A stretch of 64,000 nucleotides of DNA from the NCBI GenBank assembly GCA_033964015.1, contig CM066919.1, positions 930,001 to 994,000 of the forward strand, in the 5' to 3' direction. Origin of the DNA: Scolanthus callimorphus. Taxonomy: Eukaryota; Cnidaria; Anthozoa; Actiniaria; Edwardsiidae. The notes beneath the pieces were generated by a model. It was not told the DNA's origin. It was given only the letters and a program-made list of their open reading frames with translations, and did no database searches. The translations under genes were made by a program, and so were the position numbers. Shown here in pieces: positions 48,701 through 61,200 of the stretch (position 1 is its first letter; each line of letters starts with the position of its first letter).

Positions 48701-51700
48701 TATTATAATACAAGGGACATACTAGAGCAGATTTCCTATTGACTGTGAAAATTGCCGCGGCACTGTCGCGGCACTGTCGCGGTCGCGGCACTGTCGCGGT
48801 CGCGGCACTGTCGCGGCACGGAACTTGGCCTGCTGTAGATACGGAATGAAATCACACAGTCGCGGTACGGTCACGGTCGCGGTCGCGGCACGGTCACGGT
48901 CGCGGTGCGGTCACGGTCGCAGTCGCGGCACGGTCGCGGCGCGGCACAACTTTGTCGCGGCGCTTTTCACAGTCATACGAAATCTGCTCATGTGAACTTG
49001 TGATTGTGATCACAGTTTGCCGCGCCAGATGGCGAGTCAAGGGTTTCTATTTAGGTTTAGGTTTGGCAGTCATATGAAAACTTAAAACTGCTGGTCCATT
49101 GCTCTAAAAACTCACCGCATTTGCCCTCAGTAGAAATAGTTTGATAAAGTTCGGTTGTGGTTAGCACTATCCCATAGTACGCGAAGGCTAAGTTGAACCT
49201 AAAGAAAAAGAAACACAACAGCAAAGCGTAAGAATTAATTGTCCTTAATCTCATAATGTTGGTCTTCTGTCATCACGAAAAACACCTTCCGCAAACGTAT
49301 GTCAAAACGTATGTCAAAACGTTATATACAAAAGGAGAATGAATTCTAAACAACAGATCGATTTCGGGTCACGTGAAGACGAACGAATTTTAGCCTATTG
49401 TTCAGCTGTCGACCAAAGATACCAAGCTCCCGAATATCATTGCAATAACGTGGCCAATATCATACAAGCGACACACTTAAGGCAGACTTAGTAACTATCA
49501 CTGTACGGATCTTCGCCTGTCGATCGGATGCAGCATGCACGTGTCATGCCTACGATATGACTTGGCTCTGACTTACACACGCACGTCTCTGACGCGTACG
49601 ACGCACCAAAATCACTGAGATTACGTGAACTCGTACCATATTTGGCTAATACATCGTACGACATTTTCGGAGCCGCACGTGATGGTCGTAGGTGTGTTTT
49701 GGGCTTGACCTTGACAGAACTCATAAACGCGAGCATGCCGCATGCGACAAACTTTAGGCGAAAATCGTATAGTGCAAAGCCGGGGAAATATGAAGAACAA
49801 CTGGCTCAACTTGTCGCGCGACATCGTTGCGTTGCAAGTCTAATATTTGGAGCTCGTTTTTAATTAAATTCATTACCCTTTTACCATATCACTCATTACT
49901 TACCATATGATCCAGAGAAGCACTGTAGTTTTCCACTGTCCTTTATAAAACAGATCCACTAATCTGCCTCTTGGGGCGTGCTGAGTAAAAAGAGGAACAA
50001 ATGTGGTTAGGGAAACTCTTGGACACCTGCTGTGAATAAGGGCCTGATTTTCATCCGCTACGGTAGAGTTCGTTAGCACTTCCTATCTTCACATCTGATG
50101 AGCGTCACGCTTATCATGGCCTAAGCAAGGATAGCCGGGTACCCTGTGGAGAGTAGCCTGATTCTCATCCGCTACGGTAGAGTACGTTGGCACTTCCTAC
50201 CTCCGTGTCTGATCAACGTTACGCTTATCATGGCCTAAGCAAGGTTAGTCGGGTACCCTGTGGAGAGTAGCCTGATTCTCATCCACTACGGTAGAGTACG
50301 TTGGCACTTCCTACCTCCGTGTCTGATCAACGTCAGGGGGTAAAAATCACGTGGGGAATACGAACCAATCACATTGAAGCTTTGTTCATTTTCCTCCAAC
50401 TAATATCGGTCAATCAATGTTAAACTTATATCTCGCCAAGTGGCGAGCTAACGTAGGTGCCAGACAAGCTAGGACTGGCATCCAACAGTCCAATTTAAGC
50501 GCTGTTTTGCTCTCATCACTGACTTCCTCGCTTGGAGGACTTCGCACAGTAATTACTACATTAAATGTTCTACCTGTGACGCATCTTTTAGATATCCAGG
50601 CGGTAGCTCTTTCTTGTTTGTTTTACACATGTCATGTAGAACTTGTAAGGCGTTATCCCTCTCTCCTGCCGCCAACAGAAACCGACACGACTCGGGAATA
50701 CCCTGCGGAAAATAGTAGTAGAATTAAATGAAATATTTTTTGCCGCAAAACAAACACAGTCAAAATGTATCTTTTGCGCACTACTGCTGGCTAGATTGTC
50801 TGTGTATAGATGCCACTTTATTGTCATAGTATATTATACCAACTATTCCTGGAGGGGAGATGGATGGTGGTAGATATGTACCAAGACGCAAAGCGTTGAG
50901 GTATATATCCTGTCACTGTTAATCACTTGGATAAAATAATATGAAATCATTGTCAATATTGCCTAGAAACGTCACCGATTTTGCGCGACGCAAAACAATT
51001 AAAATATCCTTGGATATTCCGAGTTTCAGGAGCCAACAGAGCGCGCGGAATTGAATATCCACTGATTTCGTGCGGGATATTTAACCCCTCAGTCATTCTG
51101 GCGAAAATGGGCCACTCCAGTTTCAAATGTTCTTGCCATGTCTCACAACTAACAAGATGCACCAAGCGCGTTAGTACAGCAGATTTCAGATGATTGTCAA
51201 AAACTAAACGCAAGTAAATATGACTGCAGTTGGATGTGAATTTGCTGCTATTAAATGCAAAAGTGAATTCCAAATTTAGACCCTTTACGATTGGGCACTC
51301 GCTCCACCATCTTACACTCTTTTTGCAAGAAATTATGAGCATTGAATATTATATTCCTATTCCGCTTTTATCGTCATATAGGCTTACTTACGCTGCTCAT
51401 GAATAAAAAGATAAGAAGTGGAAGACAGAGGATTCCCAGAAGCCAACGCCAGCCGAGTGTTGGCATGACAGCCATAGCAACCCCTACGGTAAATGTTGAT
51501 CCTATCGCCCAGAAGATCTGAAAAGAAGGGAGAGCAATCAGGGGGGAGCGGTACGGAATCTTACGAAAAACTCCGCAGGATCGTATAAGATCTGACAGGA
51601 CGTCTAGATCTGTTTATAGGTTCCTGTAAGATATTATAGCGGATCTTCGCGCCGCGCGAGCGAAGCACCATACATAAGGAAAAGTTGTATCAGACTTATT

Positions 51701-54700
51701 ACTGTGCGACTACGTCAACCGGGCCATCCCGTAAAAAGTTTGTCATTCAGAGTTTCAAACCATTTTAAGGAAATTTAATACCTGCAATACGTTTGGCGAT
51801 GAGTAATTAGGTGTTTCGAAGATATTTGTGCTCATAGTTTTCACAATTTGTAGGAGAAAAGCGAATATTTCGATCGGCTTGAGATCCCAGGAAAGTCGAC
51901 ATCCTTTGTTCTGTACTCGCTTTCTGATGGCTAACTTCATACAAAATGGCCCGGTTGACGTAGTCGCACAATAACCATCAAGTTGCTTTTGAGTGGTTTG
52001 TTTGTTTTTTGGGGCATTTTCATTCTCTGCGCCTTTTATAATCAGTGACGTCATATCACGTGACTTTGACATTAGATAGCTTACAACCTAACGACAACTT
52101 TTGTCAAGTTTGGTCATAATTGGAGCTTTCTTTCCGGAGATATCTTTAACCAGGGTAGAAGCTCCAATATTGAAAGAACGTTCACATTTACGAGGGCACT
52201 CAACGAGCACCCCCTCCTTAAATGTGTTTAAATGACTTATTTTGGCGTTTGCTGGTGTTTCTATTTAGTAACAATGTGTTTTAAAAGTTTCTGGGAAAAA
52301 TGTATCTGTTCCTTTTTCCCAGGAGGCACCTTCAGTGATATTTTCCCAGCAGAACCACAGCTCAATTGTGCCAGCCAGCAACGTTGTTGCCAGCCAGGAG
52401 ATTAAAATCGGGATTTTAGATCGTCATTTGATGGAAAAAAACACGGAAAAAGGAAAGAAAGACAGCATTGTTTCCCAGCAACGAGGAAACAGCAGAAAAT
52501 TATCGCCAAACACAATTAGTTTCTTGAAAACATTTTTTCCAGCAGATCATTGTCAGAAAATTTTTCCCAGGAGAACTCTTTGGTAAAATTTTCCCAGCCA
52601 GAAAGACAAAGGGCTGCGGAACAGATATTTTGCGGAACAGATCCGTTTTGTGCACCTGACATTTATTCATCTGAGATGTCCCATCAACTTACAGCTAACG
52701 ATAAAATGCACACAGCTCTTGATTTCTGTGGTAAAAACTCAGATAGTAATGTCGTCCTGTGAAAAAAACGAAAACATCGTCAGTGCAGTTGGCGTTGAAG
52801 TGCAAACGAGAGACCGCTCCAAAGTTTGGAGGCTGTTTTACACACGACCGCAATTGCAAGACAAGTTCAAGGCAAGTGTAAATCACAGCGAAGTAAGCGC
52901 AGCTTAAAATCAACATTAATTAATTTACTTGCACTTGCGCTTGATTTACACTAGACGCAAGGGAACGCAATGTCTCGATATTCTTGCACTTGTGTCTGCG
53001 CTTGAGTTCTAGTGTAAACTACAGAGGGAGATATATATATGAGTTTGATATCCTCGCGCTTGTGCTTGCGTCTGCGCTTGAGTTCGTGTGTGAACCAGCC
53101 CTAAGAGCGGAGTTCAGATGAGTGTCGAAAAGTATTTGTATTTGCGTGTATCTTGCATTCTCATTGATCGCTCATTTCTGCCAACCAATCAAATTTTATA
53201 CTAAACGCAGGGCTGGTTTGAGCGATTTTCATATGACTGTAGTAAAACCAATCGCAAAGTAACTATACCAATTCTAAATAAAGGAGTAATTACAAAGTAA
53301 TTACAAAGCAATTACTCACGACAGTCATTTGAAATCCGCTCTATTTAGTAATCACGTGCTCACAGCGTGATAGTGTTTTTACTTGGCTAAGCTTACAAAG
53401 AAACCTGTCACGTGCTCACCGCGTGATAGTGGCTTAACTTGGCTGACGATTGGCTGACGATTTAAATAGCAGTATCAATCGTGTTATGTAGACGTACTGC
53501 TATAATACTCACGCTTGCGGTGCGCCGCCGATTCCGAACCCCACCAAGCATCTCAAAGCGATTATCCAATAGTAGTGAGGGGAGAACGCGCTTAGTAGAC
53601 CAAAATAGAATATCCACGATGCACTACACACAACAGCCTTGGCAGGGAAAAGAAAGAATAAGTGTCTTGGTCAGTTAACGTTCAAGCAGGCGCTAAAGGA
53701 TCGCTTGAATTTGCTCTAGATGTTTTTGCACAGGAAAACCAAATAGCAAGAAGTCTGCAGTTTTTACGAATCCGCTCGTGTTGATTCCAACAAAAGAAAG
53801 ACGATTGGATTTGGATTCTGTCCCGAGACTGGATTCCGACCCCGAATTCCGACAGCTGGATTCCGGATTCCAAAGCTCACAAAAAGTTTACTTTACATGG
53901 GCGAAAGCTCGCACACCTATGAAGCTGTGCCCTACTATTGGATCTACTTCCCGTGAGTGGCTTTACTTACTGTTTTTCTGCCTAACACATCCGCTATCCA
54001 TCCCCAAAACGACGATCCTAACATCATTCCTACAAAAACAACCTGAAAAACAGAACGCAAAACAACAAGCTTGGGTGTGTGTTGCACGTGAACGTGCTTT
54101 GAAAATGTGGCACCGTGTGCGCCACGATCCTTAGAATGTGTTCTAGGAGAATGTGTTCTAGGAGCTGCGCGTTCTTATAGAAATACATACATACAGCCTT
54201 GAACTTGAGACTGGCGCGAACTCACCCCTTCGTCCCGGGACGTCATGTAAACGGTTTTGCGTTTTACAAAGAACTATATGAAAAAAATGTCTCGCCCCGA
54301 GTTTCTCGACTATGAGGGCAATCCCTTCTTCACGGGACAACTTTTCCCATCGGGAGAAAAATGGAAAAAAATGAAAAAAATCAACTTACAGTTGTGATAA
54401 AGGCTTCCTGTAGCGAGTTCAGATGCCATATGCAACGAATGGTAGGTGCTAATATCGATAGTAACATCATTTCGAGGGCATCGGCGATCTGAGATCAATA
54501 GAGAGCGAACGAAAGGTCAGACGAGGAATGAGGCGCGTGAGTAAGGTCAAATGTGAATTGAGCCTTAGAAAGTCAAAAAACTGTATGCTATAGGGAGCGC
54601 TCATTTTGACGGAAGGGGGGGGGAGGTTCAAATATTTTAAAGGCATAAGGGGAGGTTAATTACAAAATTGTAGGTGACATTTCAAAGGGAAGTTCCCAGT

Positions 54701-56961
54701 AAGAGGTTTCATTGACTGATTTTTGCCAGCAGCGCGGAAGGTGGCGCGGAACAGGTGAGAATTTCGAACTACTTTGGCGACCAGAGTACAACGCTTTCCG
54801 GATTTTTTAGGGTGCGCAATGGTTTGTGGGATAGCTTGAACAGGGCGCGCAGAGATTTATGGGATATGCGCATTGTCCCACAATTCATTGCGCGCCGTGT
54901 CATTCGTAGTACTCATTCCCAGTCCATACGCATAGAAAACAATTTCCTCGAGAAATTACCGCAAGCGACGCAAAAAAATAACGTCTTGGTACGGAGACTG
55001 CCAGTGTGTCGAGACCCATTCTCTCGTCTCCTCGCGGGGGAGGCTCTGGTGACAGCCACTGACGCATGCGCGACATTAGATACAGAGTCGTTTAGAGAAA
55101 GATCGTTCTGCGCATGCACCAACGTTCTAAACCAGCCAATCAGCAAAGGTCACCAGAGCCTCCCTTGCGAGGAGACGAGCCGGGGAGCTCTGGGTAAATG
55201 GTCGAGACCCAAATTTTCAAGGTTCACTATTTTTTGTAAGACCAGGGACCAGCATGGAAAACATGGAAATAAGTAGAAAGAAAGAGGCTGTGTTCCGTCT
55301 GTGCCTGCCCGAGGGCAACTAGCCAGGTTTTACGACTGAAAACTGAACATTATCAAGATTGTGGAGCAATTTAGTTTAACAGATGCACTCCAATTTAATT
55401 TAAATTGGCTTGAGAAAATTTGAGACTCACCACAAAGAAGCCAACTATTAAGATAAGCCTGACTTGGAATTTCCCAAATTTGATCCATTCTACTGCGTCT
55501 GAAAGGTTGTACGTCTGTTCGCCAGAAGCTTCTGCGAAGAACAAGGTATCATGCATAAGTTATCTTCATCAAACCCACCACGATTTTAAAATAATTATTT
55601 GATGCTTTTTCTCAGGATGCGAGATTATTCGAACAACTTTTCCGCGTTTTAAGCCTAAAAATATTTGAGTCTCGCACTGCCTAAGTTTCCGTGTTTTCGT
55701 ATATTCGAAAATAATTTTCGAAAAAAAAGACGACTGCAATTTGGGTGGCCTAAAGTTCAAAAGCTGATCTAAAAATGCGCTTGATGACAAAACAAGCAGT
55801 TCCAGCCGAAAAAAGTCAGCGAAAAGTGCTATGACTCGTCGCTAGCCCCTACCAGCATGAAACTAAGAAAAACATTTTTGCTAGTACAGTCAAAGCTGTT
55901 TCTGCAGTTTAGAAACTCCAAAAGACCGCTGCGCTAGCAGGGCCAATTCTGTGAGGTCAGTACAATAACAGTGCAGTTTATTAATGAGACGCACGTGTAT
56001 TAGAGAACGCCAGAGAGAATAACGGTTTATGCAGAAAAAGCAGGTTTAAATGCTTTTTGCCAAAAAGGACTATTAATAGTATTCTACACAACGATGTCAT
56101 TTGGTTCAACTAGCCCTGACCACGCTAAACATGAGGGAGCTCTTTGAGTTACTGTCAGCCCATTCGGCATGTCGATTGTCGCCTTTGTATAGCGAGAAAC
56201 CAATGAAAAGTCCATATAGCGCGGGATCCTCTGAACGTGGCTTTCAGCAAACGCTCGGGCAACATGCCTTGCTTCTAGAAGGACTTTCAAAACTAGAAAA
56301 TATTCCTTGCGGCAGTGCAGATATCAACAAGTGAATGTATACTAAAATAGACGAGGCGTACTATACGCCATATGTCGTCAAACAGTAGCCCGATTCTCGC
56401 CGATATATCAGATAAAGGTTATATTTCTGAGTTGAAATCCGAATTTAGGCCGGCATTCTGTGTCCAGATGAAATCTCTGGTGAAAATAATCAAAGCAGTG
56501 AAAATTTGAAAACAATGCGATGAACACAAACTAAGCCTTATACAGACACACAAAACACAAAGTGGGAAATACAATGTAAACATTAAATAGCGGATAAATA
56601 ACACATACAGAAAAAGACACCTAGCTTACAACTTGAATCTCAAAATAGTTAGGTTCTACTGGAATTTTACTGCCCAATGGGATGGATGGATGCATTTTGC
56701 ATAAATTTTGTCAACTCAACCAGAAAAATACCAACGTTGTAATATTTCATCAAACATTTCTTTACCTTGTAATTCTGGCTGGATTTCGTCGTCGTTTTCA
56801 GTTGAAGGAATTTCATTCAGATTTTGTGAAATAAATGGTTCTAACTCGGTGTCCTTGTGTCGATTTCGAGGCAGTAGCGAACGTCGCGAACGACCGCCTA
56901 ATCGTCGATTCGATTCTCCGGAAAAATCGACTAAAAAATTTTCTTCTTCGTTATCAGACAT
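42769..56961 (-). CDS. SVOP-like major facilitator transporter (synaptic vesicle 2-related family), one internal exon not found
   Basis: MFS protein of the SV2/SVOP branch, a presumed organic solute transporter of vesicle or plasma membrane. Exons: 56766-56961, 55431-55531, 54390-54488, 53971-54042, 53513-53637, [missing], 51392-51517, 50574-50702, 49904-49980, 49116-49198, 48397-48501, 47281-47392, 45857-45938, 44988-45077, 43198-43311, 42769-42777. Found exons give 506 codons; with the missing segment about 530. Seen: acidic N-tail, [28 protein letters not shown] motif [41 protein letters not shown], second motif [39 protein letters not shown]. The last exon is nine bases (Glu-Ser-stop). 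Exon 5 ends in phase 2 and exon 7 starts in phase 0, so an exon of 3n+1 bases (about 70) is needed. Exons 13 and 15 are each preceded by arrays of their own copies. Confidence 0.92.
43221..44690 (-). repeat. Tandem array of exon 15 (TM12-encoding) copies, 13 units of 111-116 bp
   Basis: CTCCTAGCGCTAGTGCTA occurs 13 times between 43275 and 44660. Read on the minus strand each unit is intron end ...CACCAG, then GTACTCTTAAGAGTCGG and the exon as far as ATGTTACC, then back to intron. The copy at 43198-43311 is the working exon: it alone has CTCTTAAAAGAG and continues to a donor. The other 12 lack two bases there (CTCTTAAGAG) and are out of frame; most also carry a TAG (GTGTATAGG). One has a mutated acceptor (GCTACT next to CAGC). 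The array fills intron 14. Confidence 0.93.
45523..45655. mobile_element. MITE with internal GCGCAAGC repeats, copy 3 (truncated)
   Basis: Begins TTTAGGGCTGGTACGCTAGT and contains AGACGCAAGCGCAAGGCAAG and GCTTGCGTTCGCTTG; the right half is lost. In intron 13 of the SVOP-like gene. Confidence 0.75.
45886..46997 (-). repeat. Tandem array of exon 13 5' ends, 13 perfect 85-bp periods
   Basis: Units start at 45886 and every 85 bp up to 46906; a final 7-8 bases match at 46991. On the minus strand each unit holds 33 bases of intron ending TTTTCTGCAG and the first 52 bases of the 82-base exon (coding [17 protein letters not shown]). The only variation seen is A/G in GCAGAAAACAG versus GCAGAAGACAG. 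The lowest unit is the real exon, continuing into its donor. The unit is bounded by GGCGCGTT, present once in the exon and once in the intron beyond the array. Fills most of intron 12. Confidence 0.96.
47985..48306 (-). mobile_element. Probable tRNA-derived SINE
   Basis: Minus strand from 48306: GGGGAAGCATGGCTGGCTCAG, with GTTATGGCG, resembles a tRNA A box region, and GGTCCAGGATCGCGGCTCG about 35 bases later resembles a degraded B box. Downstream lies TCTTTCGGATGAGAC..AAGCTAGGTCC, a block style known from conserved SINE centres, then TGTAATGGCCTGGTGTCGGA at the end. Not compared with any database. In intron 11 of the SVOP-like gene. Confidence 0.5.
48725..48990. mobile_element. Fold-back MITE packed with GCGGCACTGTC/GCGGTC repeats
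   Basis: Ends GAGCAGATTTCCTATTGACT + GTGAAAATTGCCGCGG pair with GCGCTTTTCACAGTCATACG + AAATCTGCTC. The interior is nearly all TCGCGG(CACTG/TCACGG) repeats, very GC-rich against its surroundings. Related ends occur at 53213-53345. Confidence 0.85.
50042..50336 (+). repeat. Direct repeat, 114-bp unit, 2.6 copies
   Basis: GCCTGATT(T/C)TCATCC begins units at 50042, 50156 and 50270. Each continues CGCTACGGTAGAGT..CTTATCATGGCCTAAGCAAGG..GGGTACCCTGTGGAGAGTA. In intron 8 of the SVOP-like gene; no coding sense. Confidence 0.85.
51698..51973. mobile_element. TIR element in the intron that should hold the missing exon
   Basis: TTACTGTGCGACTACGTCAA + CCGGGCCAT is repeated inverted as ATGGCCCGGTTGACGTAGTC + GCACAATAA. 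276 bp. Non-coding, between SVOP-like exons 5 and 7. Confidence 0.75.
52829..53105. mobile_element. MITE with internal GCGCAAGC repeats, copy 4
   Basis: Left GAGGCTGTTTTACACACGAC, right GTTCGTGTGTGAACCAGCCC + TAAG; interior of CTTGC(A/G)CTTGCGCTTG and ACTAGACGCAAGGGAACGCA. Right end is the best preserved of the four copies. Between SVOP-like exons 5 and 7. Confidence 0.85.
53213..53345. mobile_element. Short fold-back, ends related to 48725-48990
   Basis: GAGCGATTTTCATATGACTG(T) pairs with ACAGTCATTTGAAATCCGCT(C). The core has GTAATTACAAAGTAATTACA repeats. Between SVOP-like exons 5 and 7. Confidence 0.7.
55005..55197. mobile_element. CCCAGAGCTCCCC MITE, inverted copy
   Basis: Interior GGCTCTGGTGACAGCCACTG and ACGCATGCGCGA are the complement of 20216-20416. 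Right end GAGCCGGGGAGCTCTGGG is intact; the left end is degraded (TTCTCTCGTCTCCTCGCGGG). In intron 2 of the SVOP-like gene. Confidence 0.75.
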
Positions 56962-57963
56962 TCTTTCTCGTTCTTAGACCCTTTACTCTTCTCCTTCGCT
57001 TATTGATTCTCAAATCCTTGGCCTCAATGAAGTAAATCTTCAACAGAACGTTAGTATGACAGCGTCCGATCGCGAGCGTTCGCTTGTTTTGTGAATGTTT
57101 TGCAGGTGTCACGTAAGTCACGCAACCTGTAGTTACCCAGAATACCTAGCAAACATTCTGTAGTGAAAAGAACAGGTGCAATAGTTTATATTGCAATAGT
57201 TTATATTGTTGTTGTCATTAGTTTAATGTCTCAGGCTCAATAAATAGGGAAATTTTGACAATTATTCAAGGAATGGAACATAAAGGTTGTTCTAAAACTT
57301 TTTGAATGTTTCTCACAAGTCATATAGGACCATCATTTCTGCTATAAGAATAATTTCGAGTTTATGAATATTTTGAGCACAATTCCACATTGAAATTCAC
57401 AGGCTGATACTAAGATTTTGAGTATTCACAGCTACTGGTCACTATTTTTAAGAGCAAAACCCGCTTAAACCTATATAACACATCATTCATTGAAATACCA
57501 AGCGAGTTCTCACGCATAACTCGGTATCTGTACACTTGAACGGCTACGTACAATGGTGTTATAGTTTCACTGGTCTCTGTGTAAATCAACAAAATTAAAT
57601 GGCCGCTTTGATGGCCAATTTTATTTTATCGCAGAAGAAAAATTTCACATAGTCGACAATTCCCTGCGTTTAATAAAAAAAATTGCCCGTAGTCTTGTTT
57701 CCTCATTTCTACTGCAATTTTCATAATTCTGCGAACTCTACACCAACAGCTCTGGGCAATGATAGGGGCTAGCTAGTCGAAGCTATTTTTCAAAAACTAA
57801 ACTTTCCACTTTAACATCCAAACAATCCGAGGGCTTGTTTCAAAGGGTTTTATTGCGTTCAGAAATGTAGCGAGCGAGCTCGTAGAATTATGAAAATCGC
57901 AATAAAATACTTTTTTTGAACATACTGCACGAAACAATGTTTCCCTGTGCTTAATCATTTTAC
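56962..57963. other. Upstream of the SVOP-like start; intron/intergenic with one MITE
   Basis: Should contain the SVOP-like promoter and part of the gene starting at 58207. A fold-back at 57709-57907 (TTTTCATAATTCTGCGAACT / GTAGAATTATGAAAATCGCA) matches the ends of 22998-23309. No exon was recognised. Confidence 0.5.
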
Positions 57964-58207
57964 CTTCACTAGCTTTATTGATAAGCGAGAATGACAGCCC
58001 TGCATCGGTGTTTTTCTGTTCCTTGAAGTGCTTTAGGCCGTTTTGGTTTAATATTCCCGAAGTATTCTTCGCATGTACATGTAGTTCTAACAACTTCTGT
58101 AGTTTCTCTAAACGACTGTGGACGGCCTTCTCAGCTGGGCTCGAGACCAAAGGCTGGTAATGCTTCTTGTTGACCATTGCTGGCCGCCTTAGAAATATGG
58201 CGGCCAC
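57964..58207 (-). CDS. First exon of an unrecognised gene
   Basis: Starts MAAIFLRRPAMVNKK in a GTGGCCGCCAT context typical of metazoan starts and stays open for 81 codons to a good donor (GAA G|GTAAAA), phase 1. The protein has KAVHSRLEKLQKLLELHVHA, likely a short amphipathic or coiled helix. No family was recognised. Continuation past the donor (57797-57963) runs into a MITE and is not coding. The next exon, which should begin with two bases completing a codon, was not found. A second ATG at codon 11 is a possible start. Confidence 0.45.
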
Positions 58208-61200
58208 TCTTTTCGGAAGCAGCGAAAAAGGCTAAAAGTTTTGAAAGCTCTGGTTGGAAATAACAGGAACCTGCGCCGACCATTTAAACGTAATATTAAC
58301 CAAATTCTATTGACGTCGAAAGTGTAGCAAATATTGAGCCATTTGTTTACGCACGAGAGGTTGTGATATTACACACATTCTTTCAGGAATCTCGTTTTTA
58401 ACACTTATCATGCGAAAGCCATGATAGAAAGAGTTTTGTTTTTCTTTGTTTTTGAATTCTTCGAACTGCATGCCCACTCTTAATTTCGTCCTCTTCGCTT
58501 TCTGACGACAAAAAAACTGTTCCTTAAGAGTTTCGTAAATCAGGGGCGGCCTCCCCTTTCTCGGGAGATTTTCCCATACATTTACTGTACTTGCTTGAGG
58601 AATTAAATTTGAAAATTTTCGTCCCATGTTTTCACTATCCGCCCCCCCTTTCTGAAATTCCTGTTCGCCCCTGTAAATATAAACATGTACTTGACCGACT
58701 TTTCAGACTTGCAGCCCGTCTGAAGCAGGGTCTGGATGGGGGGATCTGGATATCGGTTGTCGGTTAAAAACCTTGAAAATTGTCGGTAGTTGGTTATAAT
58801 TTGCGGTCTTTGTCGGTAATCGGTAAAACTAAGTTAATAATTAACCTCGTAAAGTTAAACTATGAAAATATGAGGCACTGAAAAGTGTGTATTTATTAGA
58901 AAATATTGGAGTGCTGCCAGTGCACACGCATGACTAACCGCAAGTCTGCCTTTCTTTGCTTCTTTTGGTTTGTTTACTGAATGGCTTCTGATTGGCTAGA
59001 GATTTGAAATGCGCTCTTATTATTAGGTGTATTTCTTGGTGTATTTAACAATTATTCCTCTCGCCCTCATGGCCTCAGAGTCAATAGCCCATTCGGCCAA
59101 ATTCTAGTCACACTAGTAGGTCAATTTTTACAACCAAAAACGTTTTCTGGTCTGGTCATTTGCCATTTTCTGGTTTTCAAATCCGACACTTTTCGCTACT
59201 AGTAGGCTACGATATAACGCTCGCTCTGAATGGTCCACATCCATGCTCTATTTAACCGATAAAGTAATAATTCTCCCGCTATATCATAAAAAGAGCACTT
59301 GGATGTTGGGCGGAGGGACGCTCGAAACATTTTAAAATTAATGTTCTGTGTCTCTCCCAACATCGAGCGTGCTCTATTGCGTCAGGTCTTCAGCATTTAC
59401 TTGACTTGAGGAAAAAGAAAAAAAATAGGACCATACTTCCAGACAAAGAGCTGAAGCGTCGTATGGCGACCGTACGGTTTCTTACGCCCACGCCAGAGAT
59501 TTCGGCCCTGACAGTCGCTATCCTAGTGTTGAATTGTTCAGTAGCTAGATACCTATGGGTGAGAGTACGCCCGGCCACCAGACCATATAAGGACGCCCCT
59601 TGTACCGTTAGTGAACAATCAACTAATTTATTATGCATCACCAACGTATTTATAGGCCTGAAGAGTGTGTTAGAGATCCATGTGGGGCACGTTGTTGGTT
59701 TTCTTTTTAACTAGTAATTAAGCTTATCTCACGATAATGCAGAAATGTATTTCACAGTTGCCGTTTAGTATGTTTTTACTCATATATACACTAGTAGGCA
59801 TTACATTGACACGGGAATGAGTTTCTAGTTTAAGTTGTCCGTTTGCGCATGCGCACACACGCCATCTCGTCTTATTTTTTTTCCGTGAACAGACGATGAT
59901 TATTCCCCTTAAAGATCGTCTAAGGATACCAAGAGTGTAATAACCAGAGTGTTATTTTCAGAGCTCCTGAAACATTTAAATAATTGCAAAGTTTCACAGC
60001 GAAAGGTATGGAGAAGAACAGCCATGTGAGATTCACCAAATTTAATGTTGACTCGTGTTCACGCGAAGCAAATGTTCCAAACTTCACTAATTCGCGGGCC
60101 TGTATCTCGACCATTTTACAGCGTTTTGTCCTGAAACTTTGAAAATTTTTCATTCATTTGAGGTGCTCTAAGGGACGGACCATTTGATATTTGATGGGGG
60201 AGTGGCTAATTTTTTGGGGCTCGATATTTTTTTCGCGTCCAGTTTTGCTGCTCGGTTTTTTTCCCTAGAACGTGACTGTGCTCAATATTTTTTTTAACCT
60301 GATATTCCTTTTTTTGGCTCGAGGCGTCACTTAAATAATTTCGCCCTCAAAACGGCAATTGATCACTTCAATCAAAGCTCATGAGCTTTTGCTTCAATCA
60401 AGTTTGATTCATGCTCTCCTGTTATGTGTTAGCATTTCGCGAAATCTAAGCATCTGGATCAGTTCGATTCGAGGGCTGACAACTGAGAAGTTTGCTTGTA
60501 TGTTTCTCAATGCGCGCGAAGCGGGCCGCGATTTTGAAAATCTACGAGGTTAATGATATTTTTATTCCTGGGAGATGAGAATCACGCTGAAGAAATGGTG
60601 TCACTAAATAAAAACATCATACAAATTTTCAAAAATTAATCATTCCTACTTACGATGTTATAGTTTGTAAATACTACAGTCTACACCGTGCAGCACACGC
60701 TTATTTTATGAGCGCGGCGCTGCTGCAATGTTGGACATATCAGTTGAAATTAAGTAAACCTTTACTTATCGTTTTCGGAAATTATTGAAATTTTAAAACG
60801 AATATCTAAGCGTTTTAATTGTTGTAGATGGCAAGCGCGCAGCGCGAGCCGACCAAAAAATCCCTCTATTTATAAAGACATCAGGTTCCCTAAAAATGGT
60901 AAATCAGGAGAGAGTTTTAAAGTGAGTTTGCTCGATTTTTTTTTTCGCCACCAGCTTTGCTTGCGCGATATTTTTTTTCTAGGTCAGAGGCTTGCTCGAA
61001 AAATTTTTTGGGAATGAGCCACCCCCCCCCCCCCATCAGGTATCAAATGGTCCGTCCCTAATTTCAGTGTGTAGATTAGATGTAGTTTCGTCCGCAATTT
61101 GCTCATTTCAAAAGAAGTAAAAGATTTCGATTGCATCTAGCCCGTCCCCACTCGCGAGAAAATACAACGAAACCGCAGTTTACATTTACATTTTTATGAA

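Noticed and set aside
54755..55276. 173-aa plus-strand ORF
   Set aside because: Runs through a copy of the CCCAGAGCTCCCC MITE inside an intron of the SVOP-like gene.
58307..58627. 106-aa minus-strand ORF as a gene
   Set aside because: Its start region matches a dispersed repeat (ACAGTAAATGTATGG block also near 8035 and 44740) and no family or splice context supports it.
59406..59714. 102-aa plus-strand ORF with a hydrophobic stretch
   Set aside because: No start context, no family, and an equally open frame on the opposite strand.
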